Shown here: piece after piece, positions 30,901 to 39,020 of the stretch
Position numbering within the stretch: the stretch's first letter is position 1
How the letters are laid out: each line of letters opens with the position of its first letter
DNA from: Monosporascus cannonballus
Taxonomy: Eukaryota > Ascomycota > Sordariomycetes > Xylariales
DNA: 39,544 nt
Assembly (NCBI GenBank): GCA_004154925.1
Contig: QJNS01000423.1
Span: 1-39,544 of the forward strand
Direction: 5' to 3'
The notes under the pieces: model-generated
Told to the model about the DNA's origin: nothing
What the model saw: only the letters and a program-made list of their open reading frames with translations
Database searches by the model: none
Position numbers and translations under genes: made by a program

Positions 30901-31517
30901 GACTTAGATCCGTGATTGTCCATTTTTCGGTTTTTAATACCGAGAGTTCCTGAAAAATACATCCCATAAATATTATACTCAATAAAGTATAATAAAAGAA
31001 CCATCTTTTGACTTGTTACCATACTTGAATAATTAGTTCAACCACCACGGAAAATTTTTTCCAGATTTGGTATCAAAAGCTTTAGGAGTTCCCCGGAGTT
31101 TGACAGTTTATCCCATAATATTTTACATATTAGTTGTTTAGGATATTCTATAATCTTTAAATGTTCTCCCATTTTGTTAATAATTTTAGTTCTATAAAAT
31201 ATAAAATTATTAAATAATAGATCCTTTAAAGATGAATGCTCTTTAACTCAAACCTTTCTAGGGAAAAAACTAGTCAGTTGTAATATTAATATACAAATTG
31301 TAAAAACAAATATATGAAATATTTGAGTTATATTTGTAACGTGAAGTAAACCTCCATGTAAACCTATCCCTTTATTTATAAGGGATAAACTTACTACATC
31401 GTGTAAAAAACAATAGACTAAAACAATAATAGCTATTCTATTAAAAAGTATTGACATATCTCGTCTCAAAGTGACGGCATTCGAAAATAGTAAACATAAT
31501 ATAGATAAAGTTAACAT
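24517..31517 (-). CDS. nad2: nad2, NADH dehydrogenase subunit 2 (4 exons, 3 introns)
   Basis: Complex I membrane-arm subunit 2, an antiporter-like proton channel. Exons 31517-31140, 29662-29351, 26880-26386 and 24993-24517 join to 1662 nt, 553 codons plus TAA, each a whole number of codons. Recognisable stretches are EYPLILLFVV across exons 1/2, [29 protein letters not shown] across 2/3, [17 protein letters not shown], and [13 protein letters not shown] across 3/4. All-hydrophobic, multi-spanning. Introns are group I, group II and group I. The 3' end has been remodelled by a HEG cassette; an older terminal exon survives at 21325-21357. Confidence 0.95.
24551..24564 (-). repeat. 14-bp direct repeat, copy inside nad2 exon 4
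   Basis: TGATTAAGTATGGG on the minus strand, encoding WLSMG. It matches 23075-23088 exactly. Confidence 0.8.
24994..26385 (-). other. nad2 intron 3, group I, core H
   Basis: 1392 nt. Blocks: P 26329-26344, Q 26206-26222, R 26152-26175, S 26115-26126. GC motif AGCTTGCGC at 26186-26194 between Q and R. R and S both carry changes (CCCGTTG; GAGCATACC) that keep P7 paired as GGGTA with TGCTC-type wobble. Confidence 0.85.
25111..26385 (-). CDS. LAGLIDADG homing endonuclease in nad2 intron 3, fused to exon 3
   Basis: Open from nad2 exon 3 to TAA at 25111-25113, 424 aa. Core-encoded pieces are [18 protein letters not shown] and LMGSERNYQ. Motif 1 is [13 protein letters not shown] near residue 132, with Ser-Asn in place of the usual Gly; motif 2 is [12 protein letters not shown] near residue 293. 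No frameshift. Closely resembles the cox2 intron 5 and intron 1 proteins, including the GC-motif-encoded stretch [12 protein letters not shown]. Confidence 0.9.
26386..26880 (-). CDS. nad2: nad2 exon 3
   Basis: Residues 231-395, from SLLIFSIGF to DKNNSP, including the conserved [17 protein letters not shown] and a functional Lys-rich loop ([11 protein letters not shown]). It follows the group II intron and ends in CCT. Confidence 0.94.
26932..26965 (-). ncRNA. Group II intron domain V
   Basis: 34-nt hairpin with the GAGCCGTATG strand, a GGAAAC-type loop region and the matching CACGTACGGTTC strand, the catalytic heart of the intron. Domain VI follows to about 26888. Confidence 0.92.
26993..29350 (-). 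CDS. Group II intron-encoded protein: RT, maturase, HNH endonuclease
   Basis: Open with TGA as Trp for 785 codons from the intron's first base (GTG) to TAA at 26993-26995, and in frame with nad2 exon 2, as in fungal cox1 introns aI1/aI2. RT motifs include [40 protein letters not shown] and the catalytic YADD at residues 483-486, followed by Trp (TGA). A maturase/X region follows, then an HNH zinc domain with CAVC (718-721), HH (730-731) and CRSCH (760-764). All expected catalytic residues are present, so it looks capable of splicing assistance and retrohoming. It is GC-richer than the surrounding HEGs, suggesting a different history. Confidence 0.94.
29351..29662 (-). CDS. nad2: nad2 exon 2
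   Basis: Residues 127-230, [19 protein letters not shown] to WYKPYYINF. It starts after a group I intron ending TTTACG and ends just before the group II GTGCG boundary. Confidence 0.94.
29663..31139 (-). other. nad2 intron 1, group I, core I
   Basis: 1477 nt. Blocks: P 31089-31104, Q 30901-30916, R 30856-30878, S 30809-30820. The 5' splice site follows GAATATCCT, the 3' end is TTTACG. Confidence 0.87.
29790..31139 (-). CDS. LAGLIDADG homing endonuclease in nad2 intron 1, fused to exon 1
   Basis: Open from nad2 exon 1 to TAA at 29790-29792, 449 aa. The core reads [17 protein letters not shown] and [10 protein letters not shown]. Motif 1 is [13 protein letters not shown] near residue 162; motif 2 is [12 protein letters not shown] near residue 320. 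The Q block changed CGCGG to CACGG, turning the usual RGSK into HGSK. No frameshift. Confidence 0.9.
31140..31517 (-). CDS. nad2: nad2 exon 1
   Basis: Residues 1-126 starting at ATG 31515-31517. Typical nad2 N-terminus ([23 protein letters not shown]) ending at KIIEYP. It ends in T at 31140. Confidence 0.94.
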
Positions 31518-31564
31518 AAAAAAAATTTAAGTTAAAAATTTAACCAAAGAATAAACTTTGATTT

Positions 31565-31637
31565 AACCAGGAGAGAAACTCGAATTCTCATCTTTAATGC
31601 ATGAAATTAAGGTTTTAACCTATTAAACTACCCTGAT
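31565..31637 (-). tRNA. trnM: tRNA-Met (CAU)
   Basis: Acceptor ATCAGGG pairs with TCCTGGT. Anticodon stem TTAAT/ATTAA closes the loop TTCATGC with CAU. T-arm GAGAA-TTCGAGT-TTCTC. It lies just upstream of nad2. Initiator versus elongator cannot be told with certainty. Confidence 0.88.
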
Positions 31638-31686
31638 GTAAAATGAGGGAGCATCCCCCTGCATATAGTTTGGTTCATTCTTGATT

Positions 31687-32100
31687 TTATAATTTTAATT
31701 TTTTTTTATCCTTTCTGATGCGGAGCATAACAGGACTAGCTGGGCTAGGGCGAAGGGGAAGATGAACTTTTTCACAAAAATCTAACAATTTCATAGAACT
31801 TAAAGGTATTCTTTTAAAATATATATTTTTTAAATTAGATACAGTAAAAATAACAAAATCTTTAGATTTACGTTTTAAAATATAACAATTAAGAATATTA
31901 GATAAGTTATTTAAAAGTAATTTATCTATATAGTGTCTACCAATTTTATCAAAGGATTTGTAAAAAGCAAATCTTGGTTTCTTTAGTATTATTATAAAAA
32001 CTTGATCAAACTGATTACCCTGTTTTCTGTGATTTAACAAATTGTACGCTGAAACATCCCTCTACAAAACCTGTTATTCAATCAGGTTTTAACTTATATA
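31687..32100 (-). pseudogene. Eroded LAGLIDADG HEG fragment
   Basis: Starts with WITGFVEGCFSVQF, a LAGLIDADG motif missing two residues, then shifts frame near 32040 and continues for ~115 codons of degenerate half-domain (KSKDFVIFTVSNLKNI) to 31687. A GC-rich patch at 31716-31730 is the exact inverse of 35416-35430. No second motif. Confidence 0.65.
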
Positions 32101-32210
32101 TATACATATGTCTTTAATTATTCATCATTTTTAATTATAATTATTCAAAATAAGGATATATCCTCTAAATCTGTATTGTATATAGAATATAAATTATACA
32201 TATATTATAT

Positions 32211-32285
32211 GGGTAAATACCTGGACTTGAACCAAGAACATACTGAGCCACATACAGCCACTCTACCTATTGAGTTATATTTACC
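32211..32285 (-). tRNA. trnH: tRNA-His (GUG)
   Basis: Acceptor GGTAAAT/ATTTACC, D-stem ACTC/GAGT, loop ATGTGGC with anticodon GUG. One mismatch in the anticodon stem. T-arm with TTCAAGT. Confidence 0.82.
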
Positions 32286-32292
32286 TTACTTA

Positions 32293-32366
32293 TTATCTCG
32301 AGGTGATTCGAACACCCAATAGTAAATACCAAAAATTTATGACTTACCCGATTAGTCCACGAGATA
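32293..32366 (-). tRNA. trnQ: tRNA-Gln (UUG)
   Basis: Acceptor TATCTCG/CGAGATA, anticodon stem TAAAT/ATTTA with loop TTTTGGT (UUG), T-arm GGGTG-TTCGAAT-CACCT. Eight nt from tRNA-His. Confidence 0.88.
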
Positions 32367-32561
32367 TTATTGATAATATATCACTATATATTTTGTAGGT
32401 TATATTGTTATATCTTTTTCGAATAAGAATATAACCTATTATATAGTTATAGTTAAATTTATAGTTAAAATTATAGCTATATATTTATAAAGGAAACAAC
32501 ATTAGACTACTAAATCAGCGGCTAGCTGCAACGCAAACTACTAAAAATTAATCAATGTTAG

Positions 32562-33964
32562 CTACTTTGGTTTAACATACACTAATCTTGAGTTAAACTC
32601 GATAGATTTACCGTCACGCAATCTACTTCTAATGGTTTGATGTGATACACCTAAATAAGCGCCACACGTATTTATAGACTCAAATTCATTAAGAATATCT
32701 CCGTTTTCATCTAAAACTAGAACTCCAATAGGAGCACCTTTCTTTAAGAATTTACCGGTAGACTTGATAACTATTTGTCCATTAGGTTTGAATTCATAAT
32801 TGGAACCGCCTTCTAACATTACCTTTAGGTCGCATAGTAATAAATCTCGGTCAACCTGGGGGCTGGAGCTCGAGGATAATCTATTATTGTTCATCTGACT
32901 TAGAATACGATTAATCATTACCACTCCTTCTGTATGGTGTAGCCCTAATTTTTTTAATTCTAAAATAGATACTCAATCGGCGAAGTCCATTTCTTTTTTA
33001 CTTAGCCAAATCATCTTCTGAAAGAAAGGAACAAGTATTTGATCGATAAACTCAGTTTTAGTTACAATTAAATTAATCATATCTGATTGATTAACCCTTT
33101 TGTTGTTTTTGTGTCTAACCAGGCTCACTACATCGTTGAAGTGGCTATTTAGATTATTTAAGTAATTTTTAATAGCCTCCATTAACTCTAAATCTTTAGA
33201 TGATTGCGCAATTGAGAAACTTAAAAGGTAATTTTTCTTATCCACACTTCATGATCCATCTCCTTCTACGAAACCTAAAAATCAGTAATCAGTAATGTTA
33301 ATTATGTGGGTGCGCGAGCTACCGGAAGTTCAATCGGTTCTCTTAGTATTCATCTCTGTTTTAAGTGCCTCGATCTTATTAAAAGTTGACTCGACTGAAT
33401 TATCCCCTTCTTCGGTGTATAATTTAAAAGCTTCCATTCAAGTAAGGAAATTTAGTCTTTTGCTTGAATTAAGAGGGTATTTTATGAAAATCCCTATAAT
33501 TTTTTTCACTTCTGACTGTTTGGATACCATAAACCTACATGTTGTTCCAGATATATAAACTTTCCCTATTTCTAAAGTATTGTGAATAAAATAGAGCATC
33601 TTTGCGTCATCTATGTGAAGTTTTATTTCAAAACTAAATCTTCAAAATTTATCTCTTAAATGAGTTATAGAGAAACAACCTTCAGCGTCTGTGAACCCCC
33701 TAAATCAATCATAGAAATTCTCTAAGGTAAACTCATCTTTAGATAGTTCAGCTTCATTCTTATTTAAATTAGTCGCCTCCGGCGCAGAATGTGATGATAA
33801 ACCTCTAAAACCTAAAAAGTTAACAGCTAAAAATTTGTCTAGGCTACGCAGCCTTATCCCTCTGGCCCTGGGGGCGCTTACTTCGTAGCGCTCATAAATG
33901 AGCGCTCATAAATGAGCGCTTACTTCGTAGCGCTTCGCAGGAGTAAATTAATTAAGTTTTTCAT
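32562..33964 (-). CDS. LAGLIDADG-NUMOD1 endonuclease, intergenic, N-terminus disrupted by a GC cluster
   Basis: Family member of the nad2-linked HEG at 23086. From about 33850 it reads without frameshift to TAG at 32562-32564: [12 protein letters not shown], then WFLGFVEGDGSW (weaker second motif), then a NUMOD1-like tail (NEFESINTCGAYLGVSHQTI). The family start MKNLINLL at 33964 is out of frame with the rest because a GC palindromic cluster (33873-33941) is inserted after codon 8. A smaller GC insertion at about 33306-33318 in the linker kept frame. Expression from another start is possible. Confidence 0.72.
33873..33941. repeat. GC-rich palindromic cluster
   Basis: Built from GCGCTTACTTCGTAGCG and two tandem CTCATAAATGAGCG palindromes; it can fold as a double hairpin. 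It splits the HEG at 32562-33964. Same units at 35281-35355, 37193-37285 and 39251-39310. Confidence 0.8.
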
Positions 33965-34330
33965 GATTTATTATTATGTCTTCCGTTGAGATAGGTCTTA
34001 TACAGTTACCCTGGGCCTAAACTCTATTTCTCCATTAACGGCTATAGAATGGAGTCTCCTCTTTTACGAGCTCCAATAACCCATTTATGCCATGACATTC
34101 ACCAACTTTGTTGACGGAGGTGACGCTCGCCTCTTTTCTTCTCGCAAACTCTAGAATAGCCGGAAATGGTGGGGCAAAGGAGGACTATTCTGCGCTCAGT
34201 GCGCCAGACTCCTAACGATCAGTTTTGGACCCCCAACAATAAATGCGATTACATAAATTTGGTAGGATAATAAAACTTATACCAAAAAGCTTAGGAGGTT
34301 GATAACAGCTAATGAGGAGGTATGAACCGG
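33965..34330. other. GC-richer non-coding segment of unknown nature
   Basis: About 365 nt markedly richer in GC than its surroundings, with complementary GGCTAT/ATAGCC blocks near 34040-34055 and 34155-34165. No ORF, no tRNA, no P/Q/R/S or domain V match that I can see. Could be a structured RNA or an intron remnant. Confidence 0.4.
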
Positions 34331-34646
34331 TATTAGAAATAAGGAGGAAAAATTTCATCTCCCCTCATAAGGATGTGGTGTAAATTAAAAATTTCAAAAT
34401 CAGCAAAATCGATAAAAAATAAAATAAATAAAATAAATAAAATAAATAAATTTGAAATAAATAAACTAAGATAAAATTTGTATATTAGGGGGTTTTTATT
34501 AAAGAAGAGGGTTAAATTAAGTATTTTAGAAAAATGGGAGTAATTAAAAATGGGTAAGCTGAGTGAATGTGTCAAAATCCTCTTATTTTTTAAAATAATA
34601 AGATTCAAATGTGGCTATATATACACTTAGTCCACGAGATATATAC

Positions 34647-34728
34647 TATAGGTAACAAGACTTGAACTTGTACGGTTTTACCCTTTCCATCCTAAGTGGA
34701 ACTTGTCTACCAATTCCAACATACCTAT
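34647..34728 (-). tRNA. trnL: tRNA-Leu (UAG)
   Basis: Acceptor ATAGGTA/TACCTAT, anticodon stem TTCCA/TGGAA with loop CTTAGGA (UAG), a medium variable arm, T-arm ACAAG-TTCAAGT-CTTGT. Confidence 0.87.
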
Positions 34729-34801
34729 TGCCTAAGATAGGACTCGAACCTACAACCAAAGAAGCTTCAATTCTCTGCTCAACCAATTGAGCTTCTTAAG
34801 C
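34729..34801 (-). tRNA. trnF: tRNA-Phe (GAA)
   Basis: Acceptor GCTTAAG/CTTAGGC, D-stem GCTC/GAGC, anticodon stem GAGAA/TTCTT with loop TTGAAGC (GAA), T-arm GTAGG-TTCGAGT-CCTAT. Abuts tRNA-Leu with no spacer. Confidence 0.88.
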
Positions 34802-34859
34802 TTATGAAAAACCGATATTTCAACTCGGACTAATAATATACTAAATTATATTATTTATA

Positions 34860-34930
34860 TGGAGATATTAGGACTCGAACCTAAGATAACGATATATTTT
34901 ACCATATAAATACTAAATTTATCTTGAATA
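34860..34930 (-). pseudogene. tRNA-like remnant
   Basis: A perfect T-arm (TTAGG-TTCGAGT-CCTAA) and 3' acceptor strand TATCTCC are present, with a D-loop-like TTTAGTAT..GGTAAAA upstream as in tRNA-Ala. I cannot form a matching 5' acceptor or an anticodon stem, so it looks broken or rearranged. Confidence 0.5.
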
Positions 34931-35280
34931 TTACTTTCATCACTATAAATTCTAAATATAATGATCCAAGGTTTGGTAAATTTAAAGGATATAGTAACAA
35001 GAATTGGCGATTGAATAGCCAAGACTTTTTTAGTTTATTATGCCCACCACCCCTAAAGACACATTATTCTTCCACTTTTATAAGAGTCGCGAAGCGGTGA
35101 AAATTAATAGAAAGATAAACTATGTCATTTAGTCATAAACTTTTGGTCGGCCCCTAAAGGCTAAAGGAGCCTGTGAGTATAAAATTTAACCTTCTTGTAT
35201 GATCACTATATCTGTAGTTAAGAATTCAAGGCATTAAAAATATTAGCTAGTTATTTTTCTAGTTTAATATATTCATAAGT
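34931..35280. other. Intergenic spacer with short GC patches
   Basis: Holds GC bits such as GTCGCGAAGCGG near 35087 and a CCCCTAAAGG patch near 35155. No convincing gene or RNA fold seen. Confidence 0.5.
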
Positions 35281-35355
35281 GAAGCGATCCCTGCGAAGCG
35301 CTCATTTATGAGCGCTCATTTATGTGCGCTACGAAGTAAGCACCCCTGGGGATAG
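35281..35355. repeat. GC-rich palindromic cluster
   Basis: GCGAAGCGCTCATTTATGAG units and GCGCTACGAAGTAAGC, the reverse orientation of the cluster at 33873-33941, ending in CCCCTGGGG. Confidence 0.8.
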
Positions 35356-35408
35356 TAAATAAAAACAAAAATTAGTTAGTCATCAGACAAATAGTAATAT
35401 TTTTTTAT

Positions 35409-36870
35409 TTAAGTCTTATGCTCCGCATCAGGAGCCGGTGAATAACGCAAGAAAACTAAATTTTCCTTGAATAAAAACCGATGATTTGTACAAACTCTTT
35501 CAGTAGTCACTGGTCTACCTAAACCTAAAAATTTGGCACACTCTGTAATTGAATTAAATGAAGCAATTGCTTTATTAAAAGAGAGTTCCACTAGTTCCAC
35601 ACCCAACCTTTCTGTTCTGAATCTATTTAAAGATTTGATATATGTTCTACCCTCTATTAATTCATAGTTAGAAGGATTTTCTGATGCAGGCCTAATAAAA
35701 TTAAGGCCGCAGGCCTAATAAAATTAAGGCTCCTAATAAAATTAAGGCTCCCCGCTCCTAATAAAATTAAGGCGAAAGAATTTCTCTATCTCTAGCTTGC
35801 GCATCCGGAGGGATATGGTGAAGTAAGTTACGGTCGTTCTCGGTTATATTGTTGGAAATCCGGATAACCGGTTATTATTCATTTGGCTAGTAATCCGTTT
35901 AATTAAAGCTAAACCTTCTGGAAGATAATGGAATCCTTTTTGTACCATCTTTAATATAAAATTTCAGTCCTTGTAATCTAAAAATTTCTTACTACGTCAA
36001 GATAAAGGATTTAAAAGAGACAGGATTATTCGATCAATAAAATTTAAATCTGACAACACTAACTCAAACGTATCCTTGTTAGTGTAAATCTTAACTTTGC
36101 TTAGGATATCTTTATCTTTAGCTAATAAATCTAAGTATTCTTTTATTGCGAAAATTAGTTCATAATTTCCTTTCTGTTTTATAGAAAATACTCAAATTTT
36201 ATTGGTAAGATTAAAAAAAAAAATGACCCATCTCCTTCCACAAAACCTAGTAATCAATTGGGATTAATTATCCCTTTATAATCTTCAGGTAACATAAAAT
36301 CACTTCTTTTAGAATTCATGTTATTTTTTATATTATCTATTAAAGGTTTATTAATAATACGAGACTCTTGGCTGACCGCTAAAAATAAAAATTGAAGGCC
36401 TTTACAAAGTCTAAGTAATTAAGGTGCTTTGTACTATTTAAAGGGTGGCGTGCCTCGTGGCGTGCCTCTAGAAAATAAGTAAACTATTACCATAAGCTCT
36501 AATAAAAAAAAAAATAAAAAATTTTTTTTAGGCGCAAGCTCCCGGCTTATAACATTGTAAATAACTGCATTAGTTCTAGTTGACTTAACAGTCCCGAATC
36601 CTAATACACTTTGAATATATTTTAATACTTCGATATCATCTTTGTGAACTTCGATGGAAAATTTAAAATTGAAACTATTACTTGATTTTTTTTTCCGATA
36701 CTGAATAATCCTTCAGCATCTACGAAACCTCTGAATCACTCTATGAAATCACGAGTTAGGTAAAGATCATTTATAATTACAATTGAGCTATAATATTTGA
36801 CCTGAGCCCCTTTTGAACTAGCAAGTAAAGGCAATCCACTAATTAAAAATGTAAATAGTAGTTTTTTCAT
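35409..36870 (-). pseudogene. Decayed LAGLIDADG-NUMOD1 HEG riddled with GC insertions
   Basis: Begins MKKLLFTFLISGL near 36870 and reads FIEWFRGFVDAEGLF. It is then broken by a GC insertion at 36531-36545 and another (tandem GGCACGCCAC) near 36443-36470, resumes with a frame-shifted second half (LGFVEGDGSF near 36240), is hit by a tandem palindrome array at 35691-35772, and ends with a recognisable NUMOD1 tail (SFNSITECAKFLGLG) at 35409. Several frames are needed. Clearly a dead member of the family at 23086. Confidence 0.75.
35691..35772. repeat. Four copies of a 16-nt near-palindrome
   Basis: CCTAATAAAATTAAGG occurs at 35691, 35714, 35732 and 35757, separated by short GC-rich linkers, inside a HEG pseudogene. 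Confidence 0.85.
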
Positions 36871-37192
36871 TGTATTAGTTAATGTAGAATTCAATAGTAG
36901 CATTGAAATATAAAATTTGATAAATAAATTAAGTATAGAAGTATCTGGCTATTAAACGCGTAGAAAATGCTAAAGAGAATGCACATAAATAAATGCTAAA
37001 AGATTAGAAAATGCAAAACGATATTTTACCATACCCGTCCCTATTTAACGCAAGGTAAGGATGGTTAGTGGGTATAAATCAATAGATATAGCAATTAGGA
37101 AAACGGATCGTTACAGAAATTTTTCATAATCACTACATCACTTATCGTTCTTTGTTTTCCAAATTGTTAAATATCTATACAAATTTTATATT

Positions 37193-37285
37193 CCTGCGAA
37201 GCGCTACGAAGTAAGCGCTCATTTATGAGCGCTACGAAGTAAGCATCCCCTCTGGGGATAGCGAAGCATCCCTACGGGGTAGGAG
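37193..37285. repeat. GC-rich palindromic cluster
   Basis: Two GCGCTACGAAGTAAGC units around GCTCATTTATGAGC, then CCCCTCTGGGG and CCCTACGGGG hairpins. Confidence 0.8.
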
Positions 37286-37377
37286 TGCAATTTTCTTAAT
37301 CCTTTATAATTTTTTATTTTAGCTGTCAAATTATAATAGATTATTGTACTTATATGATAATCTTTCCATCAAAACTT

Positions 37378-37448
37378 GGAGATATCAGGAATCGAACCTG
37401 AGACAACAACGTGCAAAGTTGCAGTTTTACCATACTAAACTATACCCC
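37378..37448 (-). tRNA. trnA: tRNA-Ala (UGC)
   Basis: Acceptor GGGGTAT/ATATCTC (with G-U pairs), anticodon loop TTTGCAC (UGC) on stem GCAAC/GTTGT, T-arm TCAGG-TTCGATT-CCTGA. Confidence 0.87.
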
Positions 37449-37830
37449 CTAAGAATAATAATAAATTATATTTAATCTATTATTAAATTTATAATTTATT
37501 AGATAAGGTGGTATCCTATATACTTCTAATTTAAAATTAGATAATCCTAAATACCCTATAACTTTTATAAATCTTTCACATTTAAGGTTTCTAAAGTAAC
37601 CGTCCATTAATCTTGTAACTAAAGAGACGATCCTATATAATGATACCATTAATTTCATAAATGAACACTGCGCAAGCTCCCCTGGAGTACCTATATTTCC
37701 TCCTTTAATATATTTACCTTAGAGTTCATGAAATAAGTTTGAGGTATTAGCAATAGTAATTTAAATTTTAAGGGTTTAACTTTAAAAATATCAAACTCTC
37801 TTGACGATAATTCAAATTAAGATAAGTGGA
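37449..37830 (-). pseudogene. Eroded GIY-YIG HEG
   Basis: Aligns with the GIY-YIG ORF at 17715-18929: EFDIFKVKPLKFKL against EFNVLRNIKPLKFKL, then (after two frame changes) SLVTRLMDGYF against SLANRLFVGYL, and FKLEVYRIPPYLI against FYLEIYLIPDELI. A GC insertion with GCGCAAGCT at 37670-37678 sits where the GIY motif should be. Confidence 0.7.
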
Positions 37831-38032
37831 GACTATGGATCTTATTAATAATAGAATGGTTAATATTTTTTTTTTATTCATAAAGCATAGTAAAATATTA
37901 AAAAAAAAAGCTATCTACCTAATAAAAAGGATTAGAATCATCTTTCTTTTTGTAATAGACACTAGATCAACATTTAGAACTATTATTCTTATTTATATAA
38001 TGAAATAGTGTTTTCTTCATAATCCTATTTGT

Positions 38033-38070
38033 GCGAAGCGGCGAAGCGGCGAAGCGGCGAAGCGCTTCGC
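38033..38070. repeat. Tandem GCGAAGCG octamers
   Basis: Four head-to-tail GCGAAGCG units followed by CTTCGC, so the array can fold on itself. A degenerate relative (GAAGCAGCGAAGCAGC) is near 38842-38862. Confidence 0.85.
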
Positions 38071-38083
38071 AGAAATACTAACT

Positions 38084-38737
38084 TTATCGTGATTTTTTTC
38101 TAATAAATAACTTATTTATATCTATATTTAGAGTTACTCGAGATTGCTTATTCTTCAGATCAGTGTTAATATTTAAGAAATGGTTGGTATGATATTCTCT
38201 TTTATTGTTATAACCTAAAATAAGTTTATCTATATTTCGTTTAACACCGCTCCGCACAGATTTAGATAATGTATATGTATAAAAATTATTAGATTTATCT
38301 TTAACTATATCTTCGCTTAATGTTGAATTATTAGATTTATTGATTTTGGTTATTTTTAAAACTGTAGATTTTTTAAACTCAACAAATTCATCACTGTCTG
38401 CGCGAGCTATCCTTTCATTTGTATGCTCAACATATTCACCTAATAATTTATAAACTTGTCTAATATACTTATCCAAATCTTGGATTAACTCTAGAGTAAA
38501 TAAATCAGAATGAACAATATAATAACCTTTATATTCATATACTTCATCTAAAAGCTGTATACCAGTAAGGTTTTTAAATATTTCTATTTGATCAATAAAA
38601 ATAAATTTACTAATATAATTACCTAGTGTAAAGTCCAATTCTTTATTTTCATCGTTAGTATTTAAATACAAGCAGAATTCTAATTTATAAGATGAAGATT
38701 TCTCTAAATATGACAATCTCGTTTTTAATTCAGACAT
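38084..38737 (-). CDS. Orphan ORF, 217 aa
   Basis: Not recognised. ATG at 38737, TAA at 38084, no TGA codons inside. The first 110 residues are mixed alpha/beta-looking with a Leu-rich segment (TLELIQDLDKYIRQVYKLLGEYVEH). The C-terminal half is rich in Lys, Asn and Ser. No membrane helix, GIY-YIG or LAGLIDADG motif. An insertion containing GCGCGAGCT falls inside it near 38399. It lies among HEG relics and could be plasmid-derived, but nothing in the sequence proves that. Confidence 0.45.
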   Translation of the reverse strand: MSELKTRLSYLEKSSSYKLEFCLYLNTNDENKELDFTLGNYISKFIFIDQIEIFKNLTGIQLLDEVYEYKGYYIVHSDLFTLELIQDLDKYIRQVYKLLGEYVEHTNERIARADSDEFVEFKKSTVLKITKINKSNNSTLSEDIVKDKSNNFYTYTLSKSVRSGVKRNIDKLILGYNNKREYHTNHFLNINTDLKNKQSRVTLNIDINKLFIRKKSR

Positions 38738-38954
38738 AAATTTCTCACCTGGCGAAGCCCCTCTCTACATTATAAATACAAAACGCTTATTTAAGGCGCA
38801 AGCTCTAAAAAATAAATACTTATTAAACAGTACTCTTTGGTGTGAAGCAGCGAAGCAGCAAAGCGAGATATTGAAAATCCACTATCTGATACATTTATTT
38901 AATACCTAGAAAACTGGGATTTATAATTTGATTTGATTGTGTTTAAAGATTCTG

Positions 38955-39020
38955 TTAAGAATCCTACCTAAGGGGTGACTTGAACACCCATGAGTTGTCT
39001 CAGAATATTTTCATGAAAAA
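38955..39020 (-). pseudogene. tRNA-like 3' half with long variable arm
   Basis: T-arm GGGTG-TTCAAGT-CACCC and a TGAG/CTCA variable arm, as in Ser/Leu/Tyr tRNAs, are followed by a possible acceptor CTTAGGT. A long A/T tract replaces the 5' half. Probably broken. Confidence 0.4.

Noticed and set aside
34333..34608. 91-aa ORF rich in Phe and Leu
   Set aside because: It comes from AT-rich repeats of AAATAAAATAAATAA with no conserved features.
34961..35045. Additional tRNA
   Set aside because: A stem TTGGC/GCCAA is present but no acceptor or anticodon arm can be built around it.
37826..38008. Plus-strand 60-aa ORF
   Set aside because: AT-rich low-complexity sequence antisense to the eroded GIY-YIG gene.
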